A DNA stretch of 64,000 bases. Source: JAOAPY01 sp038237475. GTDB taxonomy: Bacteria > Acidobacteriota > Blastocatellia > Pyrinomonadales > Pyrinomonadaceae. How positions within the stretch are numbered: the stretch's first letter is position 1; each line of letters opens with the position of its first letter. The notes below the pieces were generated by a model that ran no database searches, had not been told where the DNA came from, and saw nothing but the letters and a program-made list of their open reading frames with translations. Below are positions 43,081 through 50,667 of this stretch, piece by piece. Position numbers and translations under genes: made by a program. The stretch lies in contig JBBRYS010000012.1 of NCBI GenBank assembly GCA_038237475.1, positions 97,766-161,765 of the forward strand, given 5' to 3'.

Positions 43081-44868
43081 ATGGCGACATTACTGCAGGC
43101 AGTTTTTGAGTCCAGCATAACTACCGAGAGTCCGCTGTTGCGGGCGATATACCGGGAGCCTGCGATTACGGCTTACAACCGGCTCGAGCCACGGGCGCGT
43201 ACGGAAAACTTTGCTCGCAGTCTGCGGGCTGAGATTCGCGATCCGCTTTGGATGCTTACCCGCCAGTGGCAAATGGGAGAATTCGAAGCCGAAGATGCCG
43301 GTTCCGCAATTGATGCGCGCCTGTTGACGAGCCAGGCTCATGTTGATCGGGTGGCGCTCGGTGGCGGTAACGGTCGGCAGTACGATTTGGAAGTTCCCCT
43401 TGAAACTCTTGTCGAACGAGAGACGGTCCCGTTTACTCTCGCGCTGAAGGTGCAGGCGGGCCAGTACTTCCTTAAATTGCATACGGCGGCGTTGCGGAAT
43501 AAGTACGCAGGGAAATACTTGAGTGCGTTTCCATTTCCGCAAAATGCAGAAGACGAATATCGAGGACAGGTTGATGGGCTGAATCTTTATACCGCCACTA
43601 AAGGTCGAGACTTTGACGGAGAAAAGCTGTTCCAGTCCATCAAGAATGGCTCACTTGATGTGGAAGTAGGCATAGACCTCGGCGATCGGGGAATCATTGG
43701 CGGATTTGCTGATCAGCTAAAGCAGTGGTTCGAGCGACAGTATGCTCATCCCCATGATCCGAGTGACAACGCGTGGGATCCACACCGCCTGACCTACCGA
43801 TTCCAGGCTGCGGCGCCGCGAACTGCCGAAAGCCAGTTTGTGCTCGACGCTAGCCGTTACCACGAGGGCCGGCTTGACTGGTACTCATTCGAACTCGATC
43901 CGCGAGGTGCGGCAATCAACCTCGATCCACCTTTGCCGGCCCCCATACCGGAAGCGCCCAAGCCGATCTCGTTCCTGCCCACAGCGGCGGTCTTCAAGGG
44001 AATGCCGAGCCCGCGTTTTTGGGAAATGGAAGATCGCCAGATCAACTTCGGTAATCTTAATGCCAAGACAACTGATCACTTGCTGCTGCTTTTTGCCGAA
44101 CTCGGCCTGATCTATGGCAACGATTGGTTTGTGATTCCATACGCTATGCAGGTCAACACACTGTGTGAAATCAAAGGCTTGGTCATTACGGATGTCTTTG
44201 GGGATCGCACACTCGTACAGGCGGCCGATGAAGGCGCCGACAACAACTGGCAACGCTGGAGCATGTTCAATCTCAGCAACAAGAATGAGATGGGACAATA
44301 CAATCGTCAGTTTTTCCTGCCGGCTGCCCTCACGCAAACACTGGAGAGCGAACCGATCGAACAGGTGAACTTCCTGCGCGATGAAATGGCCAACATGGTC
44401 TGGGCCGTTGAAGACTGGATTCCTGACGCACGGGGTCTAGGCATCGACGGCAACGACGCCGCCGACAAGACCGGCGTACTCCCGGAACCAATTCCCGGCT
44501 CACCAGCAAGTATTCGCTATGTTCTGGGCACGACGGTGCCGGAAAACTGGATTCCTTTCCTGCCGGTCCATGTTCCCGGCAGCGTGCAGCAGGTGCAGTT
44601 TCAGCGTGCAGCTATGCCGAAACTCGGTTCGCCGCCTCGGGATGTAATCAAGGCAAAGGGTGTCATGCTCAATGAAGTTGCTCCGCCTTATTTCGTGAAT
44701 GAAGAAGAGGTGCCCAATGCCGGCTCGCTGGTGAGAAGAAGCTGGCAACGAACTCGCTGGTTTGATGGCCGCACGTATGTCTGGATCGGCCGTTATCGCG
44801 AGACTGGACGCGGGCAGGGAAGCAGCAATCTCCGCTTCGACCAGATCGAACCTACAAAGAACGACTGA
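43081..44868 (+). CDS. Last gene of the protease/giant-protein operon, unknown function
   Basis: A 595-aa protein beginning 3 bp after the preceding stop. No signal peptide or membrane helix. Near the N-terminus it has the block EIRDPLWMLTRQWQMGEFEA (~50-70) followed by EDAGSA, a striking Trp/Gln-rich signature I associate with uncharacterised bacterial proteins encoded beside other giant proteins. Later blocks include HRLTYRFQAA, YHEGRLDWYSFELD and PSPRFWEMEDRQINFG. The C-terminus is basic and aromatic (RRSWQRTRWFDGRTYVWIGR). Composition suggests a compact beta-rich protein. It has no motif for catalysis. As the terminal member of a tightly coupled operon it should act with the 1088- and 1783-aa proteins. 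Confidence 0.8.
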   Translation: MATLLQAVFESSITTESPLLRAIYREPAITAYNRLEPRARTENFARSLRAEIRDPLWMLTRQWQMGEFEAEDAGSAIDARLLTSQAHVDRVALGGGNGRQYDLEVPLETLVERETVPFTLALKVQAGQYFLKLHTAALRNKYAGKYLSAFPFPQNAEDEYRGQVDGLNLYTATKGRDFDGEKLFQSIKNGSLDVEVGIDLGDRGIIGGFADQLKQWFERQYAHPHDPSDNAWDPHRLTYRFQAAAPRTAESQFVLDASRYHEGRLDWYSFELDPRGAAINLDPPLPAPIPEAPKPISFLPTAAVFKGMPSPRFWEMEDRQINFGNLNAKTTDHLLLLFAELGLIYGNDWFVIPYAMQVNTLCEIKGLVITDVFGDRTLVQAADEGADNNWQRWSMFNLSNKNEMGQYNRQFFLPAALTQTLESEPIEQVNFLRDEMANMVWAVEDWIPDARGLGIDGNDAADKTGVLPEPIPGSPASIRYVLGTTVPENWIPFLPVHVPGSVQQVQFQRAAMPKLGSPPRDVIKAKGVMLNEVAPPYFVNEEEVPNAGSLVRRSWQRTRWFDGRTYVWIGRYRETGRGQGSSNLRFDQIEPTKND

Positions 44869-45138
44869 GCAACTTTTCGGTTGTTCCTTGTCGCTCATTC
44901 ATCTCCCTGCGGAAGCACTGTCAGAATGGGTGAGGTTCGCTGCCCGATTACCACGTCTCTTCGTTGTCACGGCCATTCGGAGCAGTGAGCTTGGGCGTTC
45001 CCTTGCGACGCTTCATCTCTCCAACCACGATCCAACACGAGCAGCAGGAGAAGTTGAGGGCACAGTCCGAAAACCGTTCGACACAGACGGGGCATATCGC
45101 TCCTTCTAACCTCAATTAGCTAAATTTGATTTTCCGCA
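44869..45138. other. Intergenic stretch after the giant-protein operon
   Basis: I see no gene in this part. The frames present overlap the end of the operon or lack ribosome sites. It leads into a strong hairpin at 45139-45168 and the tRNA-Lys gene beyond. Confidence 0.5.
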
Positions 45139-45168
45139 GGGGGAAGAGTCTGAGGAGACTCTGCCCCC
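45139..45168. terminator. Strong hairpin between the giant operon and tRNA-Lys
   Basis: GGGGG plus AGAGTC (45139-45150) pairs with GACTCT plus CCCCC (45157-45168), with one A-G mismatch and a 6-base loop. A T run (as AAAAAA at 45173-45178 on the plus strand) precedes the hairpin when read leftward, and neither side has a classical U tract after the stem. It may stop transcription of the rightward operon, of the leftward tRNA, or both. Confidence 0.4.
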
Positions 45169-45195
45169 GATCAAAAAAGGACTTTGTGATTCTTA

Positions 45196-45271
<76 letters not shown>

Positions 45272-45538
45272 ACGAGAGAGTGAATTATACGTGGGCAAAA
45301 AAGAGTGTCAAGCAGCCCCGGTTTAAATTTACAGACGGTCAAATTGGGCTAGCGAATGATACAGGGATTCATTACGCCAAATTAGGAAAACGAAATCGAC
45401 TGACCTGCGGGAGAGACCACCGACCTAAGTCGGGGAGGATCGATTTTGCCCTGGCTATGCATCTACCCTAAGTTCGACGGATTTCTGAAAGTGACTGGCG
45501 GCGATAGTCAGCACGCAAGGATGCGTGCGGTCCCAGGC

Positions 45539-45928
45539 TCAAACAGCGCTGGCGCACTCTTTCTCGGCCAGGATCTTACTGACGGTTTCGATGAGCGCAT
45601 CGACATGGGGCTTTGCGATATAACCGTCAGCCCCGGCAGCAATTGCTTCCTTCCGAAACAACTCATAGGCGTCGCCGGTGTAAAAGATGCAGGGCACTCC
45701 GGGAGTCGAGTGGCCCAACTTCTCGCATAACTCAATGCCACTGCCATCTGGTAGCCTTCGATCGAGGACGTACAAGTCAAAACTCTCTTGTTCAATCAGT
45801 TCCAGCGCTTCGCGCATCGTTGCTGCAATCTTAACGTCGTAATCTTCCTGAGCCAGAAGCAGGGATAACATTTCCGCTGAGTCGTGATGATCATCAATAC
45901 ATAAAATGCGACATTTGATATCCGACAT
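45539..45928 (-). CDS. Stand-alone response-regulator receiver protein
   Basis: The ATG at 45928 is chosen because GGAGG stands about 7 bases before it (an in-frame TTG at 45949 does not have this). The 129-aa product is a single CheY-like receiver domain: acidic pair Asp12-Asp13, phospho-acceptor Asp56 (YVLDRRLPDG), switch Thr84 (FYTGD) and conserved Lys106 (IAKPH). No output domain follows, so it must act by protein contact, for instance in a phosphorelay or on a kinase. No histidine kinase gene is adjacent. It is read leftward and stands alone between a hairpin at 46157-46181 and tRNA-Lys. Confidence 0.93.
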   Translation of the reverse strand: MSDIKCRILCIDDHHDSAEMLSLLLAQEDYDVKIAATMREALELIEQESFDLYVLDRRLPDGSGIELCEKLGHSTPGVPCIFYTGDAYELFRKEAIAAGADGYIAKPHVDALIETVSKILAEKECASAV

Positions 45929-46156
45929 GGGGGCCCTCCGCTCGATCAATTTGCTGTGCTAAAGATTCGTCGCGGGACGCGGGAAGAGAGGGGGATTGTA
46001 AACTTTTTCGAAGTCTCTGGCCAGCGAAAAACCCGTTCGATTTCCGTTTAGTTTTACGAGCCGGCTAAAACGTGGAACCCTCGCTCTATTCGCGCTTTTA
46101 TGTGATTACCTACGCTTCAGGGATCGTTATCCAAGTTTCCGGTCCCCGACATAGGA

Positions 46157-46181
46157 GGTGGGCAGTTTCCTCCTGCCCACC
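46157..46181. terminator. Perfect 9-bp hairpin downstream of the MerR-TPR gene
   Basis: GGTGGGCAG (46157-46165) and CTGCCCACC (46173-46181) form a perfect stem around a 7-base loop. It lies 33 bp beyond the stop of the leftward MerR-TPR gene and before the receiver gene. No U tract follows on either strand, so the terminator role is inferred from position. Confidence 0.45.
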
Positions 46182-46213
46182 GCCAATCTTCTCCAATTCA
46201 TCATTGACGTGTT

Positions 46214-47026
46214 CTATGGCCGCCTGGGACCAGGTGAACGGCCTGAGTTTTCTGCCATGGCTTTGAGCAAGTCACCCAGAGCCTCGCTATCCAGATCCTG
46301 AGGTTCAAGTTCGCGATAGCGTTCGAGCGTGGCTGCGGCATTGGACCAGTCATTGAGGCGGTGATACACCAGCGCCAGATTGAAATAAACAAGTGAGAAA
46401 CCCGGCTCGATTTGTGTCGCGGCTTCATAGTGCAGACGAGCCAGGTGATAGTCACCGTGATCGTAGTAAAGATTGGCGAGATTGTAATGCGCTTCGACGT
46501 GCCTCGGTTCGTGCTTAAGCGAGAGGGTCAGCTGATCGAGTGCACGGGCCGTATTGCCCTGCTCGAGATTTAAAATCGCGAGGTTGCAATATGCTTCCGC
46601 TACATTATCTCCTTCACTAATTGCTTCCAGGTAATATTCGCCGGCCTTGGCATCGCCTCGCTCGTGCAGCATCAGGGCTTCTTCAAAGGGCGTCAGCAAA
46701 CGCGCTACGCTGGCCTCTTCAATGCGGAACAGGCTTAACTGTCCCTGCAGTTCGGCTTCAATCTGCCGAATGGTCTGTCCATTCGAGCGCATCTCGCGCA
46801 CGCGTCGAAATTGCGTGAGTGCCTGAAAGCCATAAGTCAGCTCCTGACCGGGAGCGGCAGAAGATGGGATGATGCCCTGCTCGGTCCAGCGCCTGATGGT
46901 GCGCTCACTTAATCCAAAGAGTTGTTTAATCTCTCGAACGGTGTAGACAGATTTGACGCGTTGATAGTCCGCCTTTAACGGGACCGGTGAGGGAAACGAC
47001 AGGACCTTCTTACTCTTTTCGTTCAT
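46214..47026 (-). CDS. MerR-type helix-turn-helix regulator with TPR domain
   Basis: A 270-aa protein. Residues ~28-95 form a MerR-like winged helix-turn-helix (YTVREIKQLFGLSERTIRRWTEQGII, then LTQFRRVREMRSNGQTIRQIEAEL). The usual MerR dimerising coiled coil and effector domain are absent; instead three to four TPR units occupy ~120-255 (AYCNLAILNLEQGNTARALDQL, AHYNLANLYYDHGDYHLARLHY). It is probably a transcription regulator whose activity depends on a protein partner bound by the TPRs. It starts 25 bp after the Ku stop on the same strand, so the two genes are likely co-transcribed and the regulator may control Ku or a DNA-repair set. Confidence 0.9.
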   Translation of the reverse strand: MNEKSKKVLSFPSPVPLKADYQRVKSVYTVREIKQLFGLSERTIRRWTEQGIIPSSAAPGQELTYGFQALTQFRRVREMRSNGQTIRQIEAELQGQLSLFRIEEASVARLLTPFEEALMLHERGDAKAGEYYLEAISEGDNVAEAYCNLAILNLEQGNTARALDQLTLSLKHEPRHVEAHYNLANLYYDHGDYHLARLHYEAATQIEPGFSLVYFNLALVYHRLNDWSNAAATLERYRELEPQDLDSEALGDLLKAMAENSGRSPGPRRP

Positions 47027-47051
47027 AAGCCCGCAACTACAATTTCCTGGC

Positions 47052-47921
47052 TTACGAAGCTTTCCGCTTCTTGACAGGCTTGGATTTTACCAGGGTTATC
47101 GATGGTTTCTTTTTGGCAGCAGCCGGAGTCGCTTTGACCATGGGCTTACGAGACGAAGCCTGCAAACTCTTTTTCAGCGCGCTCATGATGTCCAGCCGCG
47201 GCAGATCCTCAACGGGTTCAAAATCCACCGTCTTTTTACCACGCACCTTGGATTCGATCAGCTTCGTGAGCGCCTCATGATAATTATCGCTCATGTCGAT
47301 TTCTTCAAGCGTGGTAGTCATCTGTTCAACCAGCATGGTCGCCAGTTGCAGTTCCTTCTTGTCCAGGGTCTTGGCACTGTCGACGTCAGGAACCTCGCTA
47401 ACCTTACGCACTTCGTGCGGGTAGCGAAGCTTCTGCAAAACCAGTCCGTTCTCCTGGGGAAAGACAGCGACGAGATCTTCACGATCACGAAGTACGACCT
47501 TGCCGAGACCAATCTTGCCGGTCTGTTTCATTACCTCGCGCAACAGCGCGTATGGCTTTTCCGAAACGGGTCCATCGGGGCCCGCGAAATAGGGCGAGTC
47601 ATAGAACGTCGAGGGAATCTGATCGGCATCAACGAAGCCAATGATGTCGACGGCCTTGGTAGTTTTGATCTTAATCTTCGCGATGTCCTCGGGCTCAACG
47701 ATCGCATAACGGTCCTTCTCGTATTGATAGCCCTTGGTTATCTGATCAGCGGTCACAATCTGATTACATTTTTTACAACGTTTGTCATAGCCAATCGGCC
47801 CGTAGTCCTCACGGTGCAGCTGGTTAAATTGAATTTTTTCCGAGGCTTCAATCGCGTTGTAGATCCGCACGGGAATGGCGACCAGCAGAAATCTTATGTG
47901 ACCTTTCCAAATCGATCTCAT
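47052..47921 (-). CDS. ku: Ku protein, DNA end binding for NHEJ
   Basis: A 289-aa bacterial Ku. The N-terminus MRSIWKGHIRFLLVAIPVRIY matches the family opening (SxWKGxIxFGLVxIPV). Further family marks are FNQLHREDYGPIGYDKRCKK, the QITKGYQYEKDRYAIVEPED block, and the FYDSPYFAGPDG region. The C-terminus is basic (KKKPSITLVKSKPVKKRKAS), as in many Ku proteins that use it for extra DNA contact. It forms a ring dimer that loads on double-strand ends and normally recruits LigD; no LigD is encoded in this window. AGGAGA lies about 7 bases before the ATG at 47921. Followed closely by the MerR-TPR gene. Confidence 0.95.
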   Translation of the reverse strand: MRSIWKGHIRFLLVAIPVRIYNAIEASEKIQFNQLHREDYGPIGYDKRCKKCNQIVTADQITKGYQYEKDRYAIVEPEDIAKIKIKTTKAVDIIGFVDADQIPSTFYDSPYFAGPDGPVSEKPYALLREVMKQTGKIGLGKVVLRDREDLVAVFPQENGLVLQKLRYPHEVRKVSEVPDVDSAKTLDKKELQLATMLVEQMTTTLEEIDMSDNYHEALTKLIESKVRGKKTVDFEPVEDLPRLDIMSALKKSLQASSRKPMVKATPAAAKKKPSITLVKSKPVKKRKAS

Positions 47922-48135
47922 CTAAACTCTCCTGGTCCGGAGGCTTCCTGCCTGCGGCTGCTCTCAAAAAGATTTCAGGACTTCACCACCCGGCACTCTG
48001 CTCGCACTTTATCCCACGGGCGAGACATTATGCCGCCACTGCGAGGGCTAAGTAAACAAGTAAATTAGGTTAAAGGTATTAAGCCGCTGAATGTACAGGG
48101 TTTACGGCCAGCCCGCCCTATTCTGAAAGGAAATC

Positions 48136-49449
48136 TTAGCGCGCCTGCAGCAGTGCGTTGCGCATAGCGGCGGCCGATTGCCAGCGTTGATCCGGATCCT
48201 TTCTCAGGGCGAGATCAATTATCTCGGCCACTTGATTTGGGATACTTGGCAGTCTTTCACGGACAGGAATTGTTGGTTGATCAAAAATAGCACGAATAGT
48301 TTCAGCGATACTGGCGTTGGGGGTGAGCTTCAGAGCAATGTCTCCCGTCAGCAGGCTGTATGCGGTCATTCCTACGCTATAGATATCTGAGGTAGGTTTG
48401 ACGTCGCGGAAATTTCTGATTTGCTCAGGCGGCATGTACGCGATGGTGCCGGCTACTTCACCAGCCATCGTCATTCCACTCATGCCGGCTTGTGCGAAAC
48501 TCTTGGCCAGACCAAAGTCCGTGAGCTTGGCCGTGAGGTTGGGCCAGGCGCCGGTCACCAGGATGTTCTGGTCCTTGATGTCTCGATGAATGTACCCACC
48601 GGCGTGTGCGTGGGTAAGTGCATCCAGCACCTGGGTGATCAGCATCACGGTTTCTTCACACGGGAGGCGGCCTCCGCGAGCGTCGGCCAGCTTCGCAGCG
48701 TCCGGGCCATCGACAAATTCGGTCACCAGGTACATGGTGCCCTTGTCGGTGCCGCGGTCAAGGAACTCGACGATGTTGGGATGTTTCAGGACGGCGGCCA
48801 CATCGATCTCGCGCATGAATCGCTGTACAGCTTTTTCGCTCACTGCTACTTCCGGAAGCAAAGTCTTAACTGCTACTGCTCGCCCGGTAGATTGTTGGCG
48901 CGCTAACATGACACAGCCCATGCCGCCGCGGCCCAGCACCCTGACCAGTTCATAACCGGGAACCGGTTGCGGCTGGCGCCGGAGTTCCTGGCGGCAATCC
49001 TCACAAAGAAACGTCATCCGTTCGTCAGGCGCAGAAGCTTCAGCTTGATCCTGGCGCCCGCAATTAAGGCATTCGACCTGGACGATGGCGGGACGAGTGG
49101 GCGCGAGTTGGGTGCGGGTGACTTGCTCTTCCAGCTTGTCTGCAGCAGAGCCGACTCCGACTTCGACCAGCAGCACAGTCTCTCCTCCCTGCAAACGGTC
49201 CCCGTCCTTTAGAAATACTTCCTGTACCCGTTGCTGGTTGACGAAGGTGCCATTGGTGGAGCCGAGGTCGCGCAGAAAACAACGAGGGGGTGAGATCTCC
49301 AGCAGGCAATGGTTGCGCGAAAAAAAGCGATCGTTGGGCAGGCAGAGATGAGCGTCAGGATTGCGCCCGATCAGAAACGTATCGTGTTGGTCGAAATGAA
49401 AGAGCCGGCCTGTGTAAGGACCAGCCAGAACTTTCAGAGTAACTTGCAT
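48136..49449 (-). CDS. FHA domain - zinc ribbon - Ser/Thr protein kinase
   Basis: A 437-aa soluble protein. An FHA domain occupies ~1-100 with its phosphothreonine-binding marks (IGRNPDAHL, SRNHCLLE, GSTNGTFVNQQ). A short zinc ribbon follows (CLNCG...CEDC, ~124-155). The kinase domain (~165-435) has GRGGMGCVM, the VAVKT lysine, HRDIKDQNI, DFG and MPPEQ. No membrane helix is seen. The FHA part should recruit the kinase to phosphorylated proteins, possibly its own autophosphorylation sites or those of the neighbouring kinase. It is the most downstream of four leftward neighbouring genes that all encode zinc ribbons. Confidence 0.94.
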   Translation of the reverse strand: MQVTLKVLAGPYTGRLFHFDQHDTFLIGRNPDAHLCLPNDRFFSRNHCLLEISPPRCFLRDLGSTNGTFVNQQRVQEVFLKDGDRLQGGETVLLVEVGVGSAADKLEEQVTRTQLAPTRPAIVQVECLNCGRQDQAEASAPDERMTFLCEDCRQELRRQPQPVPGYELVRVLGRGGMGCVMLARQQSTGRAVAVKTLLPEVAVSEKAVQRFMREIDVAAVLKHPNIVEFLDRGTDKGTMYLVTEFVDGPDAAKLADARGGRLPCEETVMLITQVLDALTHAHAGGYIHRDIKDQNILVTGAWPNLTAKLTDFGLAKSFAQAGMSGMTMAGEVAGTIAYMPPEQIRNFRDVKPTSDIYSVGMTAYSLLTGDIALKLTPNASIAETIRAIFDQPTIPVRERLPSIPNQVAEIIDLALRKDPDQRWQSAAAMRNALLQAR

Positions 49450-49487
49450 TTTCGATCTTAGGCAGACAGTGCGCTGTTGGCAGCGGG

Positions 49488-50504
49488 TTAGCGGCTGATT
49501 CCCAGGTCGTCAAAGGCAACCTCATGCGTGTCGCTGGTGTAAAGACCGGCCCGCCCGCGTTTGAAGTTTGCCGTGTCGGTGATATCGGTGATGAACTGAT
49601 CGTTAATATAAAATCCCAGGGTTGTGCCCTTGATCCGAACCTCGATCAGGTTACTGGCGGTGCCTTTCCGGATCACCGCAGATGGAGTCCAGTCGACTAT
49701 TTTTGTTTCGGTGCCACCCTTATGCATAACGACCTTATATTTGGGTTCCGGCCCGCTGAAGATCAGAAAGGCATAGTCTTCGAGCTTGTCGTCCTTGGAT
49801 TTTTCGCCATGTACGATCAAGCCATAACCCGCAGCCGGCGAAATGCCATCGACGTTCCGCGTAGTGACCTGGACCTTCGCATTTTCGGTATTGTAATCGT
49901 TGCTGGGAGCATACATCACAACATACGTGTCCGGCTTCGAGCGCATGTGGTACTCGTCGTTGGTGTACCAGAGGCTGCCGAAATCTGAATTAGCGACCGT
50001 CCACTTGGTTGCAGAAAAGTCATCGCTGAATTCGGACGGCAAGTCGGTCGCCGTGTTGGAATTGGCGCGCGATGAATTCGAATTACTCCAGCCATTGGTG
50101 TTTCCACTGCGATTGCTATTGTTGGTATTCGTATTGACTGCGCGGTTGGAGTTCGATTCTGAATTTATGCTGGCCACCGCCAGAATGATCACGACGACGC
50201 CGATGCCGAGTACGACGAGCACGCCGAGTCCGCCGACGATCCACCAAACTGCATTTGATTTTCTTGGTTGAGCAATTGGCCCAGGTGACCACTGCGGTTG
50301 AAAGTGCGGGGCTCGATTATGTACGGGAGGAGGAGCAGCCTGAGCTGGGCGATAAATTTCAGTGGGCGGCGGCTTGGTCGGGCGCGCGCCGTAGCGCAGC
50401 GTTTCATTGTTTTCTGCGGTAGCAACCAGAGGGGTGCCGTCTTCGAGACAAAAATTCAAAGCCTCGTCTGTATACGTGCGGTTGCAGCTGGAGCAGCGTT
50501 TCAT
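49488..50504 (-). CDS. Membrane protein with zinc ribbon and LamG-like outer domain
   Basis: A 338-aa protein. Residues 1-25 form a zinc ribbon (CSSCNRTYTDEALNFC). A Pro-rich linker follows, then one membrane helix at ~86-112 (WWIVGGLGVLVVLGIGVVVIILAVA). After an Asn/Ser-rich linker (~113-155), the C-terminal ~180 residues look like a concanavalin/LamG or DUF1080-type beta sandwich (SDDFSATKWTVAN, YGLIVHGEKS, LGFYINDQFITDI, GLYTSDTHEVAFDDLGI). The ribbon should be cytoplasmic and the sandwich outside. Such proteins are frequent in Blastocatellia; the ligand is unknown, though the fold often binds carbohydrate. It lies 38 bp upstream of the FHA-kinase gene on the same strand, suggesting joint signalling. 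Confidence 0.88.
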   Translation of the reverse strand: MKRCSSCNRTYTDEALNFCLEDGTPLVATAENNETLRYGARPTKPPPTEIYRPAQAAPPPVHNRAPHFQPQWSPGPIAQPRKSNAVWWIVGGLGVLVVLGIGVVVIILAVASINSESNSNRAVNTNTNNSNRSGNTNGWSNSNSSRANSNTATDLPSEFSDDFSATKWTVANSDFGSLWYTNDEYHMRSKPDTYVVMYAPSNDYNTENAKVQVTTRNVDGISPAAGYGLIVHGEKSKDDKLEDYAFLIFSGPEPKYKVVMHKGGTETKIVDWTPSAVIRKGTASNLIEVRIKGTTLGFYINDQFITDITDTANFKRGRAGLYTSDTHEVAFDDLGISR

Positions 50505-50667
50505 ATCAACAGATTACTCTAACTAAGCGGAAGGAATCTACACGAAGGCAGCGGCGAAAAAAGATCTGCGACATTATACGAGATGTGAGACAGCTATTGG
50601 AATGCGGGAGTATTAATAGAGTTACAGCAGAGTGGCATCGTCTGCGGCCTCGTCTGGCGGCCGGAAT

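Noticed and set aside
27068..44868. Contractile injection system or phage tail
   Set aside because: No sheath, tube, baseplate, spike or AAA+ ATPase motif is visible; large size and operon form alone are not evidence.
44762..45109. 115-codon frame at the end of the giant operon
   Set aside because: Overlaps the 595-aa gene in another frame and has no separate ribosome site or family-like content.
47277..48068. 263-codon plus-strand frame over the Ku gene
   Set aside because: It is antisense to a clear Ku, has no ribosome site and reads as unrelated residues; Ku on the minus strand explains the sequence.
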